Positions 16,983-27,028 are shown, numbered from the stretch's first letter. The stretch: DNA of 64,000 nt from Elusimicrobia bacterium RIFOXYA2_FULL_47_53 (GCA_001800315.1 MGVE01000003.1:1-64000); one strand, 5' to 3'. The notes: generated by a model not told the origin, from the letters alone. A program made the numbers and translations.

Positions 16983-17066
16983 AACTAATCGCTGTAGTAA
17001 ATATATTAAATTTGCCTGCCAATGAAGTGTTGGCGGGTCCGCCCTGAGGGCGGAAGGGATAAATAC

Positions 17067-18230
17067 ATGTTAAGGTATCTTACGGCAGGTGAAACACACG
17101 GAAAACAATTAACGGTTATTATTGAAGGGATGCCCGCCGGGCTGAAAATTTCCGCGGAAGACATCAATTCGGACCTTGCCCGCAGACAGCACGGTTTCGG
17201 CCGCGGCGAAAGAATGGCAAAAATTGAAAATGACAAAGTTGAAATAGTTTCCGGTGTGCGCCTCGGCGAAACCATGGGCTCGCCTATTACGCTGGTGATA
17301 AAAAATATGGACTGGCAGAACTGGGGCACGCTTATGGGCGCGGAGTTTCATAAGCTTGACGATAAATATGTTCAGACCCGTCCGAGGCCCGGCCATGCCG
17401 ATCTTTCCGGTGTGCTTAAATACAACAGGCGCGACATCCGCGACATCCTTGAACGCGCCTCGGCCAGGGAAACCGCTGCCAGGGTCGCGGCCGGAGCGGT
17501 TGCCAAAAAACTTAATTCCGAGTTCGGTATAACCGTTGTTTCTTTTGTCCGGGAAATCGGAGGCATCAAGGCCGATATCGGCAAGATGTCCGCAAAAGAA
17601 CTTTACGCTGCGGCTGAAAAATCTTTTGTCCGCACGCCAGACAAGGAAGCGGAACAAATAATGATAGAGGCTATTATCCTTGCTAAGGAAAGCGGCGACA
17701 CGCTCGGCGGAGTATTTAGCGTCGTCGCGGAAGGTGTTCCAGCGGGGCTTGGAAGCCACGCGCAATGGGACAGAAAGCTGGACGCCAAAATCGCCATGGC
17801 TCTGATGTCAATTCAGGCTATAAAGGGCGTGGAGTTCGGCTTGGGGTTTGGTTTCAGCGCGAAACCCGGTTCGGGCTCGCATGACGAAATATTCCATACC
17901 AAGGCAGCCGGGTTCTTCAGAAGAACAAACAACGCGGGCGGCATAGAAGGCGGGATGTCTAACGGCGAAAATATTTTTGTTAACTGCGTCATGAAGCCGA
18001 TACCGTCGCTTAAAAAGCCACTGCGCTCGGTGGACATTCATTCAAAGAAAGCCGAGCTTGCCGAAGCTGTCAGAAGCGATGTCTGCGCCGTGCCTGCCGC
18101 CGGAGTCGTGGGCGAGGCGGCTCTGTCATTTGAACTGGCCTGCGCGCTCCAGGAAAAGTTCGGCGGGGATTCTTTAAACGAAATGAAGGTGAATTTTAAG
18201 AATTATATCGGACAGATAAAGAGATATTAA
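17067..18230 (+). CDS. aroC: chorismate synthase
   Basis: Last shikimate-pathway step, EPSP to chorismate with reduced FMN. 387 residues with family signatures GETHGKQLTVIIEGMPAG, RRQHGFGRGERM, RPGHADLSGVLKY and RASARETAARVAAGAVAK. ATG at 17067 chosen from the conserved N-terminus (MLRYLTAGETHG) and GGAAGGGA just upstream; two small hairpins (17019-17034 and 17038-17054) precede it. Three bases before aroK. Confidence 0.96.
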   Translation: MLRYLTAGETHGKQLTVIIEGMPAGLKISAEDINSDLARRQHGFGRGERMAKIENDKVEIVSGVRLGETMGSPITLVIKNMDWQNWGTLMGAEFHKLDDKYVQTRPRPGHADLSGVLKYNRRDIRDILERASARETAARVAAGAVAKKLNSEFGITVVSFVREIGGIKADIGKMSAKELYAAAEKSFVRTPDKEAEQIMIEAIILAKESGDTLGGVFSVVAEGVPAGLGSHAQWDRKLDAKIAMALMSIQAIKGVEFGLGFGFSAKPGSGSHDEIFHTKAAGFFRRTNNAGGIEGGMSNGENIFVNCVMKPIPSLKKPLRSVDIHSKKAELAEAVRSDVCAVPAAGVVGEAALSFELACALQEKFGGDSLNEMKVNFKNYIGQIKRY

Positions 18231-18233
18231 GAA

Positions 18234-18737
18234 ATGAATATTGTTTTAACCGGTTTCATGGGAAGCGGCAAAACGGCCGTCGGCAGGATTTTAGCCGACA
18301 GGCTCGGCTGGCCTTTTGTGGATACCGATGAAATAGTTGAGAAAAATGAAGGAATAAAAATTTCCGAAATATTTTCGTCTCTCGGCGAGCCGTATTTCCG
18401 GGATGCCGAGGCAAGGGCAGTCGCTCAGGCCGCCGGTATGGATAAAACCGTTATTTCCTGCGGCGGAGGCGCGGTTTTAAGGGCGGCAAATATTGATGCC
18501 CTGGAAAAAACCGGCAGGGTAGTGTGTCTTATGGCAAGCCCGGAAACTATTTACGCGCGCACCAGGCATAACGACGACAGGCCGCTATTGCGCGTTGAGG
18601 ATCCGGTAAAAAAAATAAGAGAACTGCTGGAGTCGCGGCGGGAGCATTACAAAAGGTGCGCCTTTCTGATAAATACGGACGATATTTCGGCTGAAGAGGT
18701 CGCTGACAGGATTTTAGATAAATTAGGAATGAAATAG
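18234..18737 (+). CDS. aroK: shikimate kinase
   Basis: ATP-dependent phosphorylation of shikimate. 167 residues: Walker A GFMGSGKTAVGR, shikimate-binding VDTDEIVE, CGGGAV, and the lid ARTRHNDDRPLLR. In the same operon as aroC. Confidence 0.95.
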   Translation: MNIVLTGFMGSGKTAVGRILADRLGWPFVDTDEIVEKNEGIKISEIFSSLGEPYFRDAEARAVAQAAGMDKTVISCGGGAVLRAANIDALEKTGRVVCLMASPETIYARTRHNDDRPLLRVEDPVKKIRELLESRREHYKRCAFLINTDDISAEEVADRILDKLGMK

Positions 18738-18747
18738 GCAGGTTTGT

Positions 18748-19218
18748 CTATTTTGACATTACTTTAAAGACTTCTTCCAGATCAACATCCGTGGCCACGC
18801 AGCCGTCTTTGGTCAGCGGAACAAACTGAACCGCCATTTTTCTCTTTTCGCTCAACTCCATGCCCTGAACACCCTCAAAAAAACAGGCTACTCCAAGCAC
18901 CGCCCTGGGTTTTATTTCCGAAGAAAGTTTCTCCACGGCTTTTCCGCCCTTTAATATATAGACCGCTTTATAGCCCAGTTCCTCCGCCTTTTTTGAAATA
19001 TCTCCGGCTTTGCAGGCTCCGCATTTCATGCAGAGGTAATAGCTCCCCATTTCTTTTGCCTTGCACTTCTCTATGTTTCTCATGCAGTGAGGCAGGAAAA
19101 TAACTCTCTCGGAAAACCCGGCCGCGGAGAAGCTTTTGGCGTATTTTTTGTTTTTTTTCTCAACTATTATTTTGTTGAGGTTCTCGGAAGTTTTTACGGG
19201 GAATATACAGAGTTTCAT
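18748..19218 (-). CDS. DUF116 family protein
   Basis: 156 residues on the opposite strand, convergent with aroK. Cysteine-rich core LPHCMRN...KC...YLCMKCGACKAGDI followed by a Rossmann-like part ending in VLGVACFFEG; these are the DUF116 (PF01976) hallmarks. The cysteines suggest a metal or Fe-S site. Function of the family is not established. No clear ribosome binding site upstream. Confidence 0.85.
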   Translation of the reverse strand: MKLCIFPVKTSENLNKIIVEKKNKKYAKSFSAAGFSERVIFLPHCMRNIEKCKAKEMGSYYLCMKCGACKAGDISKKAEELGYKAVYILKGGKAVEKLSSEIKPRAVLGVACFFEGVQGMELSEKRKMAVQFVPLTKDGCVATDVDLEEVFKVMSK

Positions 19219-19369
19219 TAGCCATATTTAGCATAAATTTCGCATAAAATCAATTTTGCCGCGCGGCCTGGCGGCTGTAAAATATTTCAAAGGGGCGTAT
19301 TTATTTGTGGCATTTATTCTTGACTCATATCTCTTTTCGCATATTACAAAGCACCCCAATCCTCCCATA

Positions 19370-19880
19370 TAATAGCGCCGTCATTCCGGAGTTGTTCTGT
19401 CCCACGGCGAAAAATCACCCGTCTTTGGACGGGTGAAGAATGCTTCGCATTCGCCTGGGAGGCCGGCTGATTTTATCCAAAGCATTGGGCCGCCACTCCG
19501 GAATCCAGAAGTAAACCTAAAGTCTGGATCCCAGACTACTACCTCTGGGATGACGACATGGAAAAAGTCTGTCATCCCTGCGAACAGACTATGTCGTAAC
19601 TGTCATTAACGAGGGCTTTGAACTGTTGTCATGCTGAACGCAGTGAAGCATCTCGACGGTAAAAATAACTTTGAGATCCTTCGCTAACGCTCAGGATGAC
19701 ATTGTCACACAGTCTGTCCGCTGGTATGACGGCACAAAAGCGCCACTCGCCGTCATTCCAGAAATGTTCTGTCTGGAATCCACAAAGGCCGTCGTTGCGA
19801 TCTCCCGCAGGGAGAGAAGAATCTCGTCGTTGGATGAAAAGCGAGGCCCTTCACTTCGTTCAGTGTGACTTTACCTGTCT
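19370..19880. repeat. mosaic of dispersed repeat fragments
   Basis: The 760-bp gap between the DUF116 gene and aroB has no gene. It strings together several short repeat types: CATTCCGGAGTTGTTCTG, a CCAGACTACTACCTCTGGGA palindrome, GTCATGCTGAACGCAGTGAA with its GCTCAGGATGACA partner, and the GCGATCTCCCGCAGGGAG/GAATCTCG motif. Short open frames here are made of repeat sequence. Confidence 0.7.
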
Positions 19881-19940
19881 GGTGAAATCTTAACCTTTAG
19901 GCCCTGGGCGCTATCTGAGGGTTAGGGAAGTAAAAATCGT

Positions 19941-19969
19941 TTGATTTTAAACGATTTTTTAGCTATAAT
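19941..19969 (+). promoter_or_regulatory. promoter of the aroB-thrB operon
   Basis: TTGATT (19941-19946), 17-bp spacer, TATAAT (19964-19969). Predicted transcription start near 19976, only about six bases before the aroB ATG. The -35/spacer region overlaps an AAAAATCGTTT/AAACGATTTTT inverted repeat (19932-19959) that could be an operator or the terminator of upstream transcription. Confidence 0.65.
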
Positions 19970-19981
19970 AAATTCAATTTT

Positions 19982-21058
19982 ATGAATAGAATAATTGTAA
20001 ATCTTGCTGAAAGAAGCTATCCGATTTATGTCGGCGCCAGGCTTGAGAACCTGGGGCGCGAACTCTCAAGAACGGGCCTCACGGGCCGTGTTTTTGTCGT
20101 TACAAACCCGAAAATAAAGAAACTGTATTACCAGAGGCTTTTACGCGGGCTTAAGGCCCGCGGCCTGGAAGCCGTCTGCGCGGTTATCCCCGACGGAGAA
20201 AAATATAAAACGCTTAAAACCGTTGAGAAATTATACGCTATGGCTCTTAAGGCTGGGCTGGACAGGAAATCCGTTGTTGTCGCTCTCGGCGGCGGAGTGG
20301 TTGGCGATATCGCGGGGTTTTTCGCCGCGACTTACTTAAGGGGCCTTGCTTTTGTTCAGGTTCCAACAACACTGCTTGCGATGGTGGACTCGTCCGTGGG
20401 CGGGAAAACAGGGGTTGACCTCAAAGAGGGCAAAAACCTTGTCGGCGCTTTTTATCAGCCTAAACTTGTCTGGATAGACGAAACGGTTTTAGGCACTCTT
20501 CCCCCAAGGCATATAAGAAACGGCCTTTCGGAAGTTATCAAATACGGAGTTATAAAAGACGCCGGATTTTTTAGTTACCTTGAGAAATCCGTAGAAAGAG
20601 GCCTTAAAGCCGCTGATTATGTCAAAATAATATCGGTTTCCTGCAGGATAAAGGCCTCCGTAGTTAAAGAAGACGAATACGAGACCAGGGGAAAAAGAGA
20701 AATACTTAATTTCGGGCATACCTTCGGTCATGCCGTTGAAACTTTAAGCGGATACAGCGGCTATCTGCACGGGGAAGCGGTCGCCATAGGCATGGCTGTC
20801 GCCTCGGATATCGCGGTAAAGCTTAAAATAATCAGCTGTCCTACAGCGATGAGAATTAAAAACCTTTTAAAGCTCGCCGGCCTTCCGCTGGGTCTGGATA
20901 GGCCCAGGCCTTTTAAGCAAATATTGGAAGTCATGCTGAGGGACAAGAAAACTCTCGGCGGTAAACTGCGGTTCGTCCTTCCCCGCGGCATCGGCAAAGC
21001 CGGAGTATATTCCGGCATAGATCCGCGGGTAATAAAAGAAGTTTCGGAGGCTTTATAA
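19982..21058 (+). CDS. aroB: 3-dehydroquinate synthase
   Basis: NAD- and metal-dependent cyclisation of DAHP. 358 residues with [55 protein letters not shown], and the metal ligand block [11 protein letters not shown]. No Shine-Dalgarno sequence precedes the ATG; the upstream bases are AATTCAATTTT, and the promoter sits directly before it, so a leaderless message is likely. Overlaps aroQ (ATGA-type). Confidence 0.96.
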   Translation: MNRIIVNLAERSYPIYVGARLENLGRELSRTGLTGRVFVVTNPKIKKLYYQRLLRGLKARGLEAVCAVIPDGEKYKTLKTVEKLYAMALKAGLDRKSVVVALGGGVVGDIAGFFAATYLRGLAFVQVPTTLLAMVDSSVGGKTGVDLKEGKNLVGAFYQPKLVWIDETVLGTLPPRHIRNGLSEVIKYGVIKDAGFFSYLEKSVERGLKAADYVKIISVSCRIKASVVKEDEYETRGKREILNFGHTFGHAVETLSGYSGYLHGEAVAIGMAVASDIAVKLKIISCPTAMRIKNLLKLAGLPLGLDRPRPFKQILEVMLRDKKTLGGKLRFVLPRGIGKAGVYSGIDPRVIKEVSEAL

Positions 21059-21492
21059 TGAAAATACTTGTAATCCACGGCCCAAACCTGAATCTCCTCG
21101 GCGAAAGAGAGCCGGCCGTTTACGGCAAAACCACGCTGGGCGACATTAATTCCGGCATGGAGGCTCTCGCGAAAGAGCTGAAGGTGAGCCTGGAATTCTT
21201 CCAGTCCAACCACGAGGGAGAAATCGTTGAGAAAATAGGTTCGGCCCGCAAAACTTTTGACGCCATAATAATGAACCCGGCCGCCTATACCCATACTTCC
21301 GTGGCGATAAGGGATGCTGTCGCGGCCTGCGGCCTTGATACCATAGAAGTTCACCTTTCAAATATTTACGGCAGGGAAGAGTTCAGGCACAAGTCGCTGA
21401 TCGCGCCCGTCTGCAAAGGCCAGATCTCGGGTTTTGGCGCGGAAAGCTATATGCTTGCCCTGAGGGCCTGTCTGACTCTTGGTAAAAAGTAG
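21058..21492 (+). CDS. aroQ: 3-dehydroquinate dehydratase, type II
   Basis: Dehydrates 3-dehydroquinate. 144 residues, typical dodecameric type II enzyme: [18 protein letters not shown] (with catalytic Tyr), [42 protein letters not shown]. Start overlaps the aroB stop. Confidence 0.96.
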   Translation: MKILVIHGPNLNLLGEREPAVYGKTTLGDINSGMEALAKELKVSLEFFQSNHEGEIVEKIGSARKTFDAIIMNPAAYTHTSVAIRDAVAACGLDTIEVHLSNIYGREEFRHKSLIAPVCKGQISGFGAESYMLALRACLTLGKK

Positions 21493-21499
21493 TCTTAAT

Positions 21500-22525
21500 A
21501 TGCGTTTAGACAGGCTTAAAATAGTTCAGAGTATGTTAAAATCCGGCTGCTATCTGGTAAACAGCGCGCCGGATTTGTTTTATATTACCGGTGTAAATTT
21601 AGACGGCTACTGGCTCTGCGTTACAAAGAGCGGTTACGAGATTTTCGCGCCTCCTCTGGCGGCCGAGCACCTTCAGAGGGTTTTGCCGGGCGCCAGGATA
21701 AACAACTGCGAAGAGCTTTTCTTGACTTTCTCGGCCTATCTTAAGAAAAACGGCTTTAAGAAAGTATTTGTTAATCCTTCCCGCGTGAGTCTGGCTCTGG
21801 CAAGGAAACTCCGGAAGTCTGCCGGAGCGGAGCTTTTGGACTGCGATTTCGCTGGTCAGGCGAGGCTGGTAAAGGACAACTCGGAGCTGGAAAACATTAA
21901 AAAGGCCTGCAAAATAACGCTCAACGCCTTTAAATACGCCAGGCAGTTGGCGAAACCGGGTATAACCGAAACTGAAATAAGCTTCAAAATAGAGGAATAT
22001 TTCGCAAAAAACCTCGCCCGTGCCGCTTTTCTGCCTATAGTGGCCTTTGGCCCTAACACGGCCAATCCGCATCACCTTAGCTCAGAGAGAAAATTAGCCG
22101 GGAATGACATTGTTTTGATAGATATAGGCTGCTCGGTTAACGGCTATTGTTCCGACTTGACAAGAACATTTTTTTTGGGTAAAATTAACGCTCAAAAGAA
22201 GCAGGTGTACAATCTGGTAAAAAATGCCTATTCGCGCGCGGTGAAAAGCGTCAAGCCGGGCGCGTCGGCGTCTCAGGTAGATAAAACTGCCAGGCGGGTA
22301 ATTTCCCGTAAGGGATACGGCCGGCAGTTTATTCATTCTACGGGGCACGGTGTCGGCCTGGAGATTCACGAAGCTCCGCGCCTTTCAAAAAGCGATAAAA
22401 CCGTGCTTCGTCCGAACATGGTTGTCACGGTTGAGCCCGGCGTGTATTTAAGCGGCGAGTTCGGCGTAAGGATAGAGGACAGCGTGCTTGTCACAAAGAA
22501 CGGCAGAAAAGTACTGACGCAATAA
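21500..22525 (+). CDS. M24 family Xaa-Pro aminopeptidase/dipeptidase
   Basis: 341-residue metallopeptidase with a creatinase-like N-terminal domain and a pita-bread C-terminal domain. Metal ligands are visible in [17 protein letters not shown] (two Asp), [12 protein letters not shown] (His), VTVEPGVYL (Glu) and [10 protein letters not shown] (Glu). The choice between PepP- and PepQ-like activity cannot be made by eye. ATG at 21500 chosen; a TTG 21 bases upstream would overlap aroQ. Its place before efp is common in many bacteria. Confidence 0.9.
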   Translation: MRLDRLKIVQSMLKSGCYLVNSAPDLFYITGVNLDGYWLCVTKSGYEIFAPPLAAEHLQRVLPGARINNCEELFLTFSAYLKKNGFKKVFVNPSRVSLALARKLRKSAGAELLDCDFAGQARLVKDNSELENIKKACKITLNAFKYARQLAKPGITETEISFKIEEYFAKNLARAAFLPIVAFGPNTANPHHLSSERKLAGNDIVLIDIGCSVNGYCSDLTRTFFLGKINAQKKQVYNLVKNAYSRAVKSVKPGASASQVDKTARRVISRKGYGRQFIHSTGHGVGLEIHEAPRLSKSDKTVLRPNMVVTVEPGVYLSGEFGVRIEDSVLVTKNGRKVLTQ

Positions 22526-22546
22526 AACACAGAGAGGAATACACGG

Positions 22547-23110
22547 ATGATTTCTACAGCGGATTTCAAGAACGGCCTGAATATTATGGTTGACGGAGAA
22601 CCCTATACCATCGTATGGTTTCAGCACCACAAGCCGGGCAAGGGCGGCGCGGTTATGCGCACGAAAATGAAGCACCTGCGCACGGGAAGCACAATTGAGC
22701 GCTCATTTAAGTCCGGAGAAAAGTTCGGAGATGTGAGCCTGGAAAGGCACAAAAAACAGTATCTTTACAAGGACGGCGAGGGCTATCACTTCATGGATAT
22801 GGTAAACTACGAGCAGGTGAAGTTTGACGGCGAAAAGCTCGGCGATTCCGTGAAATACCTGACCGAGAACCTTGAGGTGGAAGCGATTTACCTTGAAGGC
22901 GAATTCGTAGGGATTGAAATACCGATTTCGGTGGAGCTCACCGTTAAAGAAACCGTGCCCGGCATAAAGGGAGATTCCGTTTCCAATATGATGAAGCCGG
23001 CCACGCTTGAGACGGGCGCGGAAATATCGGTGCCGCTTTTCATCAAGGAAGGGGACAAAATAAGGGTGGACACAAGGTCGGGAGAATATATAGAAAGAGT
23101 CAGCGCCTGA
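22547..23110 (+). CDS. efp: translation elongation factor P
   Basis: Relieves ribosome stalling at polyproline. 187 residues, three beta-barrel domains; the tip loop [14 protein letters not shown] carries Lys32, which is the modified residue in many bacteria, so a lysyl-type modification is possible, but no epmA/epmB is seen here. C-terminal [11 protein letters not shown] is canonical. GAGAGGA site. Confidence 0.95.
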   Translation: MISTADFKNGLNIMVDGEPYTIVWFQHHKPGKGGAVMRTKMKHLRTGSTIERSFKSGEKFGDVSLERHKKQYLYKDGEGYHFMDMVNYEQVKFDGEKLGDSVKYLTENLEVEAIYLEGEFVGIEIPISVELTVKETVPGIKGDSVSNMMKPATLETGAEISVPLFIKEGDKIRVDTRSGEYIERVSA

Positions 23111-23145
23111 GCAGGGCAGTAAAAAATATCTTTTAGAGGTAAAAC

Positions 23146-23577
23146 ATGCAATCAAAAGAATTTGAAAAACTCATCTCGTCACTCAGGGAAACAGACATTA
23201 CCGAACTCAAGCTTGAGGCTTCAGGGTCTAAGCTTTCATTTAAAAGAAGCAATGTCGCGGTTATAGCTCCGGCTCCCGCGGCGGTTTCGGCAAAAGCGGA
23301 AGCGGCCGCGCCCAAAGAAGAAAAGAAGCTCGTGGCCGTCAAGTCGCCTATGGTCGGAACCTTCTTTCATTCCGATTCTTCCGACAGGCCCCCGTTTGTC
23401 ATGGAAGGAAACCATGTGGTTCCGGGAAGAAAAGTAGGGATAATTGAGACGATGAAAATAATGAAGGATGTTTCCTCCAATGTTAAGGGCAGGATAGTGC
23501 AGGTTCTGGTTAAAAACGGCCAGCCCGTTGAATACGGGCAGGAACTGTTTCTTGTGGATACCGAAGACGCGAAATAA
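23146..23577 (+). CDS. accB: biotin carboxyl carrier protein of acetyl-CoA carboxylase
   Basis: 143 residues: N-terminal helix, Ala/Pro linker, and the biotinyl domain with ETMKIMKD, Lys104 being the biotin attachment site (usual motif AMKM; here TMKI). KSPMVGTFF is the conserved start of the domain. Followed 30 bp later by accC. Confidence 0.95.
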   Translation: MQSKEFEKLISSLRETDITELKLEASGSKLSFKRSNVAVIAPAPAAVSAKAEAAAPKEEKKLVAVKSPMVGTFFHSDSSDRPPFVMEGNHVVPGRKVGIIETMKIMKDVSSNVKGRIVQVLVKNGQPVEYGQELFLVDTEDAK

Positions 23578-23607
23578 ATATATCTGAATACCGGGAGAAA
23601 AACAGCG

Positions 23608-24960
23608 ATGTTTAAAAAAATCTTAGTTGCTAACCGAGGGGAAATAGCCTGCAGGGTTATAAAGGCCTGCAAGGAGCTTGGAGTTAAGGTTGTCGCGATC
23701 CATTCCGAAATTGATAAAGACTGCGCGCATGTAAGGCTTGCCGACGAATCCATCTGTGTGGGCCCGGGGCCGGCCTCGGAAAGTTATCTGAATATCCCCA
23801 GCATCATATCCGCTGCCGAGATTTCCGGCGCGGACGCCATTCATCCCGGCTACGGCTTTCTGGCGGAAAACACTTATTTCGCCGAGGTCTGCGAATCCTG
23901 CGGCATAAAGTTTATCGGCCCGAGCAAAGAAGCCATTGACAAAATGGGCGACAAGATAGCGGCCAGAGAGCTTATGATGAAGGCCGGGGTTCCGGTGGTT
24001 CCCGGCTCCGACGGCCCGGTTTCCATTGACGACCCGAATATTTTCAAGCTGGCGAAAAAAATAGGTTACCCTCTCATAGTCAAGGCGTCAGCGGGCGGCG
24101 GCGGCAAGGGAATGCGCGTCGTGGCGACCGAAGAGGCGCTTGAAAACGCGATAGCCATGGCCCAGACGGAAGCGAAAGCGGCTTTCGGAGACGAATCGGT
24201 TTACATAGAAAAATATATTGAAGAGCCCCGCCATATTGAGTTCCAGATACTGGGCGATTCAAAGGGAAAGGTTGTTTATCTTCCCGAGAGAGATTGTTCA
24301 ATTCAGCGCCGCCACCAGAAGCTCGTTGAGGAAAGCCCCTCGCCGTTTATTTCGGCTCATTTAAGAAGAAAAATGGGGCGCGCCGCCAGGCATGCCGCCG
24401 AGGCCGTTAAGTATGTGACCGTCGGCACGGTTGAGTTCCTTGTGGACAAGAGCGGCCACTATTATTTCATGGAAATGAACACGAGAATTCAGGTGGAGCA
24501 TCCGGTCACCGAAGTGATCACCGGCATAGACCTTGTGAAAGAGCAGATAAGGCTTGCCGCCGGCGAAAGGCTGACCTTTGATTCCGGCGATGTGAAAATA
24601 TTAGGCCACGCCATAGAGTGCAGGATAAACGCCGAAGATCCGGACAGGGATTTCATTCCCTCGCCCGGCAAGGTTACTCAGTTCATTCCTCCCGGCGGGC
24701 CCGGCATCAGGGTTGAGACCCATGTCTACCCGGGGTATACCATTCCGTCGTTCTACGACAGCCTGATCGGCAAAATAATCGCCATGGGTTCAAACAGGGC
24801 GGAAGCTATCGCCAGAATGCTTCGGGCCTTGGATGAGATGGTGATTGAAGGAATTAAAACGACCGCTCCGCTTCACAAAAAAATAATGCAGCACGATTAT
24901 TACCATAAGGGCGATGTCTATACCGACTTCCTGCCCAAACATATTTTCAGGGGCCGCTGA
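23608..24960 (+). CDS. accC: biotin carboxylase subunit of acetyl-CoA carboxylase
   Basis: Carboxylates the biotin on AccB using ATP and bicarbonate for fatty-acid synthesis. 450 residues, full length: KILVANRGEIACRVIKA, HPGYGFLAEN, ATP-grasp loop KASAGGGGKGMRV, RDCSIQRRHQKLVEE, FMEMNTRIQVEHPVTE. accA and accD are elsewhere. Confidence 0.97.
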   Translation: MFKKILVANRGEIACRVIKACKELGVKVVAIHSEIDKDCAHVRLADESICVGPGPASESYLNIPSIISAAEISGADAIHPGYGFLAENTYFAEVCESCGIKFIGPSKEAIDKMGDKIAARELMMKAGVPVVPGSDGPVSIDDPNIFKLAKKIGYPLIVKASAGGGGKGMRVVATEEALENAIAMAQTEAKAAFGDESVYIEKYIEEPRHIEFQILGDSKGKVVYLPERDCSIQRRHQKLVEESPSPFISAHLRRKMGRAARHAAEAVKYVTVGTVEFLVDKSGHYYFMEMNTRIQVEHPVTEVITGIDLVKEQIRLAAGERLTFDSGDVKILGHAIECRINAEDPDRDFIPSPGKVTQFIPPGGPGIRVETHVYPGYTIPSFYDSLIGKIIAMGSNRAEAIARMLRALDEMVIEGIKTTAPLHKKIMQHDYYHKGDVYTDFLPKHIFRGR

Positions 24961-24963
24961 TTA

Positions 24964-25536
24964 ATGAAAGCGAAAATTGAAAAGCTCATTACCCAGAGCA
25001 TAGAAACAAAAAAATTGCTTTTGTCCGGCGAATCTGTTGACGCAATCGGCCGGATAGCTGACGCCCTTGTGGAAGCGTACCGCGCCAGGAAAAAAGTCGT
25101 GATTTTCGGCAACGGCGGCTCGGCTTCCGATGCCCAGCATTTCGCGGCCGAGCTGGTCTGCCGCTTTGAGAAGGACAGAAGGCCGCTTCCGGCGCTGGCG
25201 CTCAGCGAAAACAGCGCCCTGATGACGGCCATAGCCAACGACTACGATTTTAAAGAGCTTTTCTCAAGGCAGGTTGAGGCGTTTGTGGAGCCAGGTGATG
25301 TCGCTATCGGAATAACGACAAGCGGCAGGTCGCCCAATGTGCTCGCGGCGCTTGAAGCGGCCGGCGCCAAAAGGGCAGTAACGGTGGCCTTTACGGGACT
25401 GAAGGGCTCGGCGCTTAAAACGAAAACGGATATTTCATTTATTGCTCCGTCGGAAACCACGGCGAGGGTTCAGGAATGCCATATTCTTGCCATTCACATA
25501 ATCTGCTCTATCGTGGAGGAGAAGCTTTTTGCTTAA
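24964..25536 (+). CDS. gmhA: sedoheptulose-7-phosphate isomerase
   Basis: First step of ADP-heptose synthesis for LPS core. 190 residues, single SIS domain: IFGNGGSASDAQHFAAELV, ALSENSALMTAIANDY, GITTSGRSPNVL, VQECHILAIHII. Its stop overlaps the next heptose gene, supporting the assignment over other SIS proteins. Confidence 0.93.
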   Translation: MKAKIEKLITQSIETKKLLLSGESVDAIGRIADALVEAYRARKKVVIFGNGGSASDAQHFAAELVCRFEKDRRPLPALALSENSALMTAIANDYDFKELFSRQVEAFVEPGDVAIGITTSGRSPNVLAALEAAGAKRAVTVAFTGLKGSALKTKTDISFIAPSETTARVQECHILAIHIICSIVEEKLFA

Positions 25537-26017
25537 TAAAAGGCCGCCTAAAATTCAGTCAAGGGCTTCCCTGCGTGGGATACTCGCTTCTTTAAAAAAG
25601 AAGAATAAAAAAATAGTTTTTACCAACGGCTGTTTTGATCTTTTGCATCTGGGCCATGTTGAGCTGTTTCGCTACTCAAAGTTGCTGGGAGATATTCTGG
25701 TCGTCGCGATAAACTCCGACTCTTCGTTGAAAAAACTCAAGGGCCCCAAAAGGCCGCTGGTCGGACAGGCTGACAGGCTTGAGCTCATCTCCGAGCTTGA
25801 AAGCGTTGATTTCGTTACTGTCTTCTCCGAAGACACACCGTTTGAAATTTTGAGCGAACTGCGCCCTAATATACTGGTTAAGGGCGGAGATTATAAAATA
25901 AGCGAGATAGTCGGCAGGCATTTGGTTGACAAAGTGGCGAGGTTCCCGGTCGTTAAAGGGCGCTCCACTACCGAGCTGATTAAAAAGATAGTCCAGAGAT
26001 ATGGCAGTAAAAAATAA
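25529..26017 (+). CDS. rfaE2: D-glycero-beta-D-manno-heptose 1-phosphate adenylyltransferase
   Basis: Cytidylyltransferase-like nucleotidyltransferase equivalent to the C-terminal half of HldE. 162 residues: FTNGCFDLLHLGHVELFRYS (HxGH motif) and VKGGDYKISEIVG. It uses a TTG start at 25529, seven bases after GGAGGA, overlapping gmhA by 8 bp. The kinase half (HldA) and GmhB are not in the window. Overlaps the following thiD2 gene by 17 bp. Confidence 0.9.
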   Translation: MLNKRPPKIQSRASLRGILASLKKKNKKIVFTNGCFDLLHLGHVELFRYSKLLGDILVVAINSDSSLKKLKGPKRPLVGQADRLELISELESVDFVTVFSEDTPFEILSELRPNILVKGGDYKISEIVGRHLVDKVARFPVVKGRSTTELIKKIVQRYGSKK

Positions 26018-26405
26018 ACGCTTTTTAAGAATTTTTGATGTTAATTTGAACCGCTGCCGCGAAGGACTGCGGGTTATAGAAGACTCGGCGCGCTTTATTT
26101 TTGACAAGCCTTCAATATACAAAAAAACAAGAGCCTTAAGGCACGCCCTTGACCTCGCGACCAGAGAAATCTATCCGGAGCTTGTTTCCGGAAGAGATTC
26201 GCAGAAAGACGCGGGCCGGGTAATAAAAGAGGGCGGGCGGGAAAGCGTTGCCTCGGTACTCAGCGCGAATTTCAGAAGAGTCCAGGAGTCATTAAGGGTT
26301 CTGGAAGAATACTCCAGGCTTATTTCGCCGGGCATGGGCAGGGCCGTAAAGAAGGCGAGATTCTCGGCTTATTCGCTGGAAAAAAAGTTTCTTGAGGAAA
26401 TATAA
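26001..26405 (+). CDS. thiD2: ThiD2-like HMP-phosphate kinase domain protein
   Basis: 134 residues matching the domain found at the N-terminus of some thiamine-phosphate synthases (ThiD2, PF17792): DVNLNRCREGLRVIEDSARF, RALRHALD, SGRDSQKDAGR, ANFRRVQESLRVLEEYSRL. ThiD2 has been reported as a monofunctional hydroxymethylpyrimidine-phosphate kinase replacing ThiD. Here it is a separate gene placed just before thiE, which strongly supports the role. A classical thiD is not present in the window. Confidence 0.82.
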   Translation: MAVKNKRFLRIFDVNLNRCREGLRVIEDSARFIFDKPSIYKKTRALRHALDLATREIYPELVSGRDSQKDAGRVIKEGGRESVASVLSANFRRVQESLRVLEEYSRLISPGMGRAVKKARFSAYSLEKKFLEEI

Positions 26406-26406
26406 T

Positions 26407-27027
26407 TTGGCTAAGTTAAAAATATACTGCAGGACCATCAGGCGAGCGGATTTAAGTTATTTTGACCAGGTGCAGTCGGCCTGCGCCGGCGGCGTGGATA
26501 TGCTTGAATTTTTTGACGCCGGCCTTTCCGCGCGCGAGACGCTTCAAACAGGGCAGAAGCTCAAAGAGATATGCGCCCAGCATAACATCCCCTTTATAAT
26601 AGGCGCGAGGCCCGATATCGCGCTCGCGCTTGACGCCGACGGCATAAGCCTGGGGCAGGACGACATACCCTTAAGCTGGGCCAGGCAGATACTCGGCGGC
26701 AGAAAACTTGTAGTGTCGTATGTGGATTCCCTGGGCCAGGCTCTCTCGGCCGCCAAAGAAGGCGCTTCGTATGTAATGGTGGGGCCGCTTTTTTCGGCTC
26801 AGGGCAAATCAGGCGAACCCAGGGGCGCGGATATAATACGCCTCATAAAGGAACGCGTTAAACTGCCGGTTTTCGCTTACGGCGGAGTTAACGCCTCAAA
26901 TATTTCGGAAGTAATAAAAGCCGGCGCGGACGGCGTTTCGGTTTCAAAAGCGCTTTGCGGCTCGGACAGAGTTGAATCTTCCGCCAGGGAACTGCGCGAT
27001 ATAATAAATTCGCTTCAAAAGGCATAA
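26407..27027 (+). CDS. thiE: thiamine-phosphate synthase
   Basis: Couples HMP pyrophosphate and thiazole phosphate. About 206 residues, TIM barrel with [36 protein letters not shown] and [23 protein letters not shown] start at 26407 with AGGAA about eight bases before it; an in-frame TTG at 26392 inside thiD2 is less likely. The N-terminus departs from typical ThiE but the phosphate-binding end is normal. Confidence 0.88.
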   Translation: MAKLKIYCRTIRRADLSYFDQVQSACAGGVDMLEFFDAGLSARETLQTGQKLKEICAQHNIPFIIGARPDIALALDADGISLGQDDIPLSWARQILGGRKLVVSYVDSLGQALSAAKEGASYVMVGPLFSAQGKSGEPRGADIIRLIKERVKLPVFAYGGVNASNISEVIKAGADGVSVSKALCGSDRVESSARELRDIINSLQKA

Positions 27028-27028
27028 G

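Noticed and set aside
19671-19893. Two overlapping small open frames before aroB
   Set aside because: Located in dispersed repeat fragments, no ribosome binding site, no recognisable protein.
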